A DNA stretch of 64,000 nt from SABI01 sp963677695. Its GTDB lineage: Bacteria; Spirochaetota; Spirochaetia; Sphaerochaetales; Sphaerochaetaceae. Made by a program: the position numbers and the translations under genes. A model generated the notes under the pieces. That model searched no databases. It was not told the DNA's origin and worked only from the letters and a program-made list of their open reading frames with translations. The stretch is from positions 1,488,001 to 1,552,000 of the forward strand of contig CAXXUJ010000001.1 in assembly GCA_963677695.2 (NCBI GenBank). Reading direction: 5' to 3'. This document shows positions 60,951-64,000 of the stretch, in pieces; within the stretch, counting starts at the first letter, position 1, and every line of letters starts with the position of its first letter.

Positions 60951-61435
60951 CGGGGATGAACAATCGTGTGATTCACCAAACCGATCGAAACGGTGGTAAC
61001 TGACATGATTTCGTGAGCGCCATTCAGCGAAATGCTGAGAAAATGCTCCTGAAGTCTCGATCCAATATGCTGTATGAAGGGATATACATCTCCGGGGAAG
61101 ATGATCTGTTTCCTTTTCGGCGGAAGCCGTCTCCTTCCTAGTTCGAGGGCTGCGCATATCAGGGTTGATTTAGCCTTGCCCAGCCCTTCAACTGACATGA
61201 GGGACTTCACCTGAATCTGTTCATCTGCAGGAGTACGATCAAGAATGGCGAGGATCTCATCGGCAAGGATGCTGACTGAACGATTCTTTGTTCCGCTTCC
61301 TAATAGGATCGAAAGCAGTTCATTGTCAGAGAGACTGAGTGCTCCGTGAGCCTGCATCCTCTCCCTCGGTCTCTTTTCGACAGGGAGTTCCCTGATATCG
61401 ATAAAATCTGATTGGCGTTGCGTGTATTGTTTCAT
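60945..61435 (-). pseudogene. radC: 5' fragment of radC, cut off by island insertion
   Basis: From ATG 61435 (MKQYTQRQSDFIDI) the fragment encodes the RadC N-terminal helical UPF0758 region (RPRERMQAHGALSLSDNELLSILLGSG, SLMSVEGLGKAKSTLICAALELGRR) and the first part of the JAB-like domain. It stops being radC at VHPRDV. The frame then runs into island DNA and stops at 60932, giving a 167-residue truncated product without the metal-binding H-x-H motif. The rest lies at 27482-27707. Combined length 711 bases, 236 residues, normal for RadC. Confidence 0.95.
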
Positions 61436-61517
61436 ACAGAAGATTACGCATACAGAATCATTTCTGCTTTCCATTTCTTTCAGTCATATATAAGATGAAG
61501 GAAAGAAGGAACGAATC

Positions 61518-61634
61518 ATGAAACCGAAGATATTCACCATGCCGTTTTCAGAGCTCTATCCCGCCTATATCGCAAAGCCTGGGGAGGCGGTTTCTGTCAG
61601 GAGTCTACTAATTTGGTACTTCACCTTCCGATAA
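61518..61634 (+). pseudogene. DUF2200 remnant
   Basis: The frame starts MKPKIFTMPFSELYPAYIAK, the conserved N-terminus of DUF2200 proteins (about 110 residues), then loses similarity and stops after 38 codons at 61632-61634. The IS at 61721 lies just downstream. Decay or a deletion next to the IS has removed the rest. The family has no known function. Confidence 0.55.
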
Positions 61635-61753
61635 ACAACTCCTCTGCCTCCTCATGGAAATAATCATTTGAGACAAGATCGGAAATTTTCATTTTCGATT
61701 CAGATAATGTATTGTGAACTCTGCATAAAAGTTACACTCAAGGCTTTGATCGG

Positions 61754-61975
61754 TCATTTCCGGCCGGCGTTGAGGAAGTTCATGATCTCCTGAAAACTCT
61801 TGCCGCTTTTGATGAACGCATCCATTATCTGACGGGCCTGATGCTCCTTCTTTTGCACCATGAGTTTCTCCAGATTGTCAGCTATGGTATCGTACTTTGC
61901 TTTCGCCTTCACAAGATCTTCCTGAGTCTTTGCAATCTGAGATTCAATCGAAGTAATACTCTTCGTTCTCGCCAT
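61754..61975 (-). CDS. Small coiled-coil protein of the IS (DUF4315-like)
   Basis: The 73-residue protein starts MARTKSITSIESQIAKTQED and is mostly a heptad-rich coiled coil (ESQIAKTQEDLVKAKAKYDTIADNLEKLMVQKKEHQ). It ends with a short helix, KSFQEIMNFLN. The pattern resembles DUF4315-type small proteins often found on Firmicute mobile elements. It overlaps the transposase 3' end by 32 bases and lies inside the inverted repeats, so it belongs to the IS. A regulatory or architectural role is possible but unproven. Confidence 0.6.
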   Translation of the reverse strand: MARTKSITSIESQIAKTQEDLVKAKAKYDTIADNLEKLMVQKKEHQARQIMDAFIKSGKSFQEIMNFLNAGRK

Positions 61976-63701
61976 CTTCGTCTTCTCCTTTGTCAGTATC
62001 AGAGTCCATCAGAGACTTGCCCTCAGCAAGCAGTCTGCCGATCTCGGTTGCCTTGAACCTCACATATTCTTCATCCAGGCCGAACGCATTCAGAATATTT
62101 TTCTGTCTCTTCGTTACCGCATGGTCAAGCCGGTAGGTTCCATTATTCCGTCTGACCATCTCAATCTTCTCAAGTTCTCTTATGGCCTGAGGAACTGTCA
62201 TATAGTTCGGTCTGGTATCTATTCTGAACAGTTCCTCCTTCAGGAGAGTGTAGATTCTATTGCGAATGATGAGTGCAACGAATTCAATGAAGATCTTAGA
62301 AGAGAGAGCGTTTTGAGACTGAACCCGCATACTCCTCCCTCCCAGGAAGGTCTTATCACCACTGAACAGTTTCTCAGAAGAATCTCTTCCCTTATAGAGA
62401 ATGAGAGCCTCTTCTGCACTCATCTTTTCAGATGTGACAATGCAGAAATAGCCGCACAGGGACAATTCTGTCTCTATGACTGATGGTTTCTCTTGTGCAT
62501 AGAGGATGTTCCCTTTCTTTCCGTAGTAGATGTCGAAGTAATGGGTGATGTTTTTGCCGAAAGAGAGAACCTGACCTTCAAAACGTTTGAGAAACTGTTT
62601 CCAGTTGTCAATTTTCCGTTCCAACTGCTCACGCTCAGCCGCCTGACGTCCGGGATTGTAATAGATATGGACATAGCGATCCTTGGTGTCATCAGCATAT
62701 AATTTGGACTTAACCGTAGTCCCGTAGACCCTGTAGGTACGAATGGAACATTCCCGTGAAGTTTCGAAGGTGTGTATTTTGCTCGTAACCAGAGCTGAGA
62801 CAAGGCTTTTCATGCCCTTTACCATGATGATGAAGCTATAGCCATTATCATCCATGTATCGAATATTGTCTTTGCTGAAATAACCCCTGTCCAGAATGAA
62901 TCCTATCCTTCTGTAGCCGTAATCGATTACTTTGTCCACGAGAAAACTGAACTGGGACACATCATTGATAGATCCAGGGTACTCTTCGTAGAACAAGGGA
63001 ACCTGATTGGTCTTATCGAAGGCAATAGCAAGATTGAAAACAGGTAATCCTCTATCGTCTTTCGCTTTGCCGAACTCTACGATGTCAACATCACCTGCCT
63101 GACAGTTCTTGTTGGTTGAATCGTAGGAGATGTACAGACGCTGCCGTCGATCCCGCCTTGCATTCCAACTGTCCAGGAACCCAATGGTATGGTCCTTAGT
63201 AATCGAGTTCAGTAGCCTGGACACCTTCGAATCGCTGTAAATTCTCATATTCTGTGAGAATAGGGGATGAGAAAAAGCAAAGTCTGGATAATATTGCGCT
63301 GCATTATCTTCGCTGATGATAGAGTAACAGGCGAGATCGAGCAGCAGCCCGCTATCCTTACCTAGATATTTTTCGAGCATCGTAGGAAGCCCGTACTCTT
63401 GAGCTACTTTATCGACAATAAGATATGCTCCGATTCTCAGACAGCAGCTTCGGTAGGCCTCTGATCTCTCCTCAGGGAGTACTGCTGCAGGGAAGTGCCG
63501 CTGGTAATTCTCATTTGGGTACATTAGTGAACCATTCTCATCGCTGACCTTGCCGATGATTGATCGCTTGGGAATGTTGAACTTACGGATCGGGTCATAT
63601 ACTCGTTCGTATTCAAATAACACGAAAGATGACCCACCCTTTTTCTTGACAGTGATTTTGCCTTGAACATCAGGAATTCCAATGGTGAAATCGTGATACA
63701 T
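61944..63701 (-). CDS. IS1634-like transposase (second type)
   Basis: The 585-residue DDE transposase starts at ATG 63701 behind GGAGGGC. The longer open frame to 63767 begins in the terminal region and lacks a ribosome site. Probable catalytic positions are YISYDSTNKNC, FILDRGYFSKDN and GRDSSEKLFSGDK, the IS4/IS1634 arrangement. The C-terminus is very acidic (SDTDKGEDEDGENEEYYFD). It shares the fold but little direct sequence with the 559-residue transposase elsewhere in the window. The element looks intact. Confidence 0.88.
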   Translation of the reverse strand: MYHDFTIGIPDVQGKITVKKKGGSSFVLFEYERVYDPIRKFNIPKRSIIGKVSDENGSLMYPNENYQRHFPAAVLPEERSEAYRSCCLRIGAYLIVDKVAQEYGLPTMLEKYLGKDSGLLLDLACYSIISEDNAAQYYPDFAFSHPLFSQNMRIYSDSKVSRLLNSITKDHTIGFLDSWNARRDRRQRLYISYDSTNKNCQAGDVDIVEFGKAKDDRGLPVFNLAIAFDKTNQVPLFYEEYPGSINDVSQFSFLVDKVIDYGYRRIGFILDRGYFSKDNIRYMDDNGYSFIIMVKGMKSLVSALVTSKIHTFETSRECSIRTYRVYGTTVKSKLYADDTKDRYVHIYYNPGRQAAEREQLERKIDNWKQFLKRFEGQVLSFGKNITHYFDIYYGKKGNILYAQEKPSVIETELSLCGYFCIVTSEKMSAEEALILYKGRDSSEKLFSGDKTFLGGRSMRVQSQNALSSKIFIEFVALIIRNRIYTLLKEELFRIDTRPNYMTVPQAIRELEKIEMVRRNNGTYRLDHAVTKRQKNILNAFGLDEEYVRFKATEIGRLLAEGKSLMDSDTDKGEDEDGENEEYYFD

Positions 63702-63887
63702 TTTGCCCTCCAAAATAAGTTTACCGGTTACACTCATTATTGTATAAGATGGAGAGTCAAATTGCAATAAAAAAAGCTCGGAATTCGTTATGAAGTCGAG
63801 CTTTATTCAAGAGAAATCAAATAGTTTAGAGGTTTGAGTGTAAAAACTCAGCAGAGGTCACATGTATGTAAATTTGCCAATATTCCT

Positions 63888-63916
63888 TTGACGCACTATA
63901 GATAAAAATGTATTCT
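63888..63916 (+). promoter_or_regulatory. Promoter of the IclR-like gene
   Basis: TTGACG (63888-63893) and TATTCT (63911-63916) have a 17-base spacer, 24 bases before the start codon. Confidence 0.55.
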
Positions 63917-63939
63917 AATTAAGAACGAGGTAATGGTAT

Positions 63940-64000
63940 ATGGAAAATACACAGGATGTGAAAGTAAAATCACTATATAAATCTTTAAAAATACTGGAAT
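63940..64000 (+). CDS. IclR-family regulator, N-terminus (runs off the window)
   Basis: Twenty codons are visible: MENTQDVKVKSLYKSLKILE. The V-K-S-L-x-K-x-L-x-I-L-E pattern is the start of the winged helix of IclR-type regulators. The ATG at 63940 follows GAGG at nine bases; the ATG at 63933 is in another frame and closes after 15 codons. Too little is present to infer the regulon. Confidence 0.55.
   Translation, partial: MENTQDVKVKSLYKSLKILE

Larger units (their letters stand above)
61721..63854 (-). mobile_element. IS1634-like element of a second type, with companion gene
   Basis: Imperfect terminal inverted repeats begin CTGC and share TTACACTCAA: CTGCATAAAAGTTACACTCAA at the left (61721-61741, 21 bp), and the reverse complement of the right end (63834-63854) starts CTGCTGAG and ends in the same TTACACTCAA. 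The span of 2134 bp contains a transposase and a small coiled-coil gene. No clear target duplication is seen, so the exact ends or the history are uncertain. It is unrelated at the DNA level to the 1855-bp element. Confidence 0.75.

Noticed and set aside
1..64000. CRISPR arrays, rRNA or tRNA genes
   Set aside because: No regularly spaced repeats, cas genes, rRNA segments or convincing tRNA cloverleafs were found by reading. A tRNA scan was not possible here.

Overview
The window looks like a chromosome segment from an anaerobic spirochaete, possibly Sphaerochaeta-like. This is inferred from protein style and gene content only; there is no rRNA or marker gene here to prove it. The backbone genes are moderately GC-rich and tightly packed. 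The accessory region is a mosaic with much AT-rich DNA.

Backbone, 1-23.9 kb. The window opens in a class I fumarase (end of alpha, whole beta), followed by an FKBP lipoprotein, a HAD phosphatase, an HdeD-like membrane protein and a small acidic lipoprotein. Next is a complete histidine operon, hisG-D-C-B-H-A-F-IE, with a promoter, a His-rich leader peptide and an attenuator-type hairpin in front, and a cation efflux gene behind. HisB carries a decayed phosphatase domain at its N-terminus. On the opposite strand lies a six-gene hydrogenase-4-like operon whose large subunit lacks the usual NiFe ligand motifs, so it is probably an energy-converting hydrogenase-related (Ehr) proton or sodium pump. 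A polyol operon follows: Zn dehydrogenase, split transketolase and FGGY kinase.

Transition, 24-27.7 kb. This holds a HepT-MntA toxin-antitoxin pair, a vapB gene with a decayed vapC, and an IS1634-family element (copy 1) inserted just upstream of vapB.

Island, 27.70-60.95 kb. A roughly 33 kb element has split radC. The 3' part of radC is at 27.5-27.7 kb and the 5' part at 60.95-61.4 kb. The two parts share the 6-bp core ACGTCA, and joining them restores one in-frame 236-codon gene. The island carries: (a) a GntR-controlled TRAP transporter plus lower Entner-Doudoroff operon; (b) a central recombination module of two overlapping large serine recombinases, a small protein and an HTH/zinc-finger protein, recalling the ccr arrangement of SCC elements; (c) a defence block consisting of an ankyrin-sigma70 fusion protein, a MORC/MutL-like ATPase, a Z1 helicase, a PD-(D/E)XK protein and an AIPR protein, then (after IS copy 2) Vsr, an EcoRII-type endonuclease and a Dcm-type methylase; (d) a primase-helicase of the VapE type with dyad repeats on both sides; (e) an OGG-fold glycosylase-like protein and a large membrane-anchored PIN-domain protein.

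Right flank, 61-64 kb. This holds the 5' radC fragment, a DUF2200 remnant, a different IS1634-like element with a small coiled-coil companion gene, and the start of an IclR regulator that runs off the window.

The main candidate for a little-described system is the ankyrin-sigma70 gene placed directly before the MORC-Z1-nuclease-AIPR operon, together with the EcoRII/Dcm/Vsr set.
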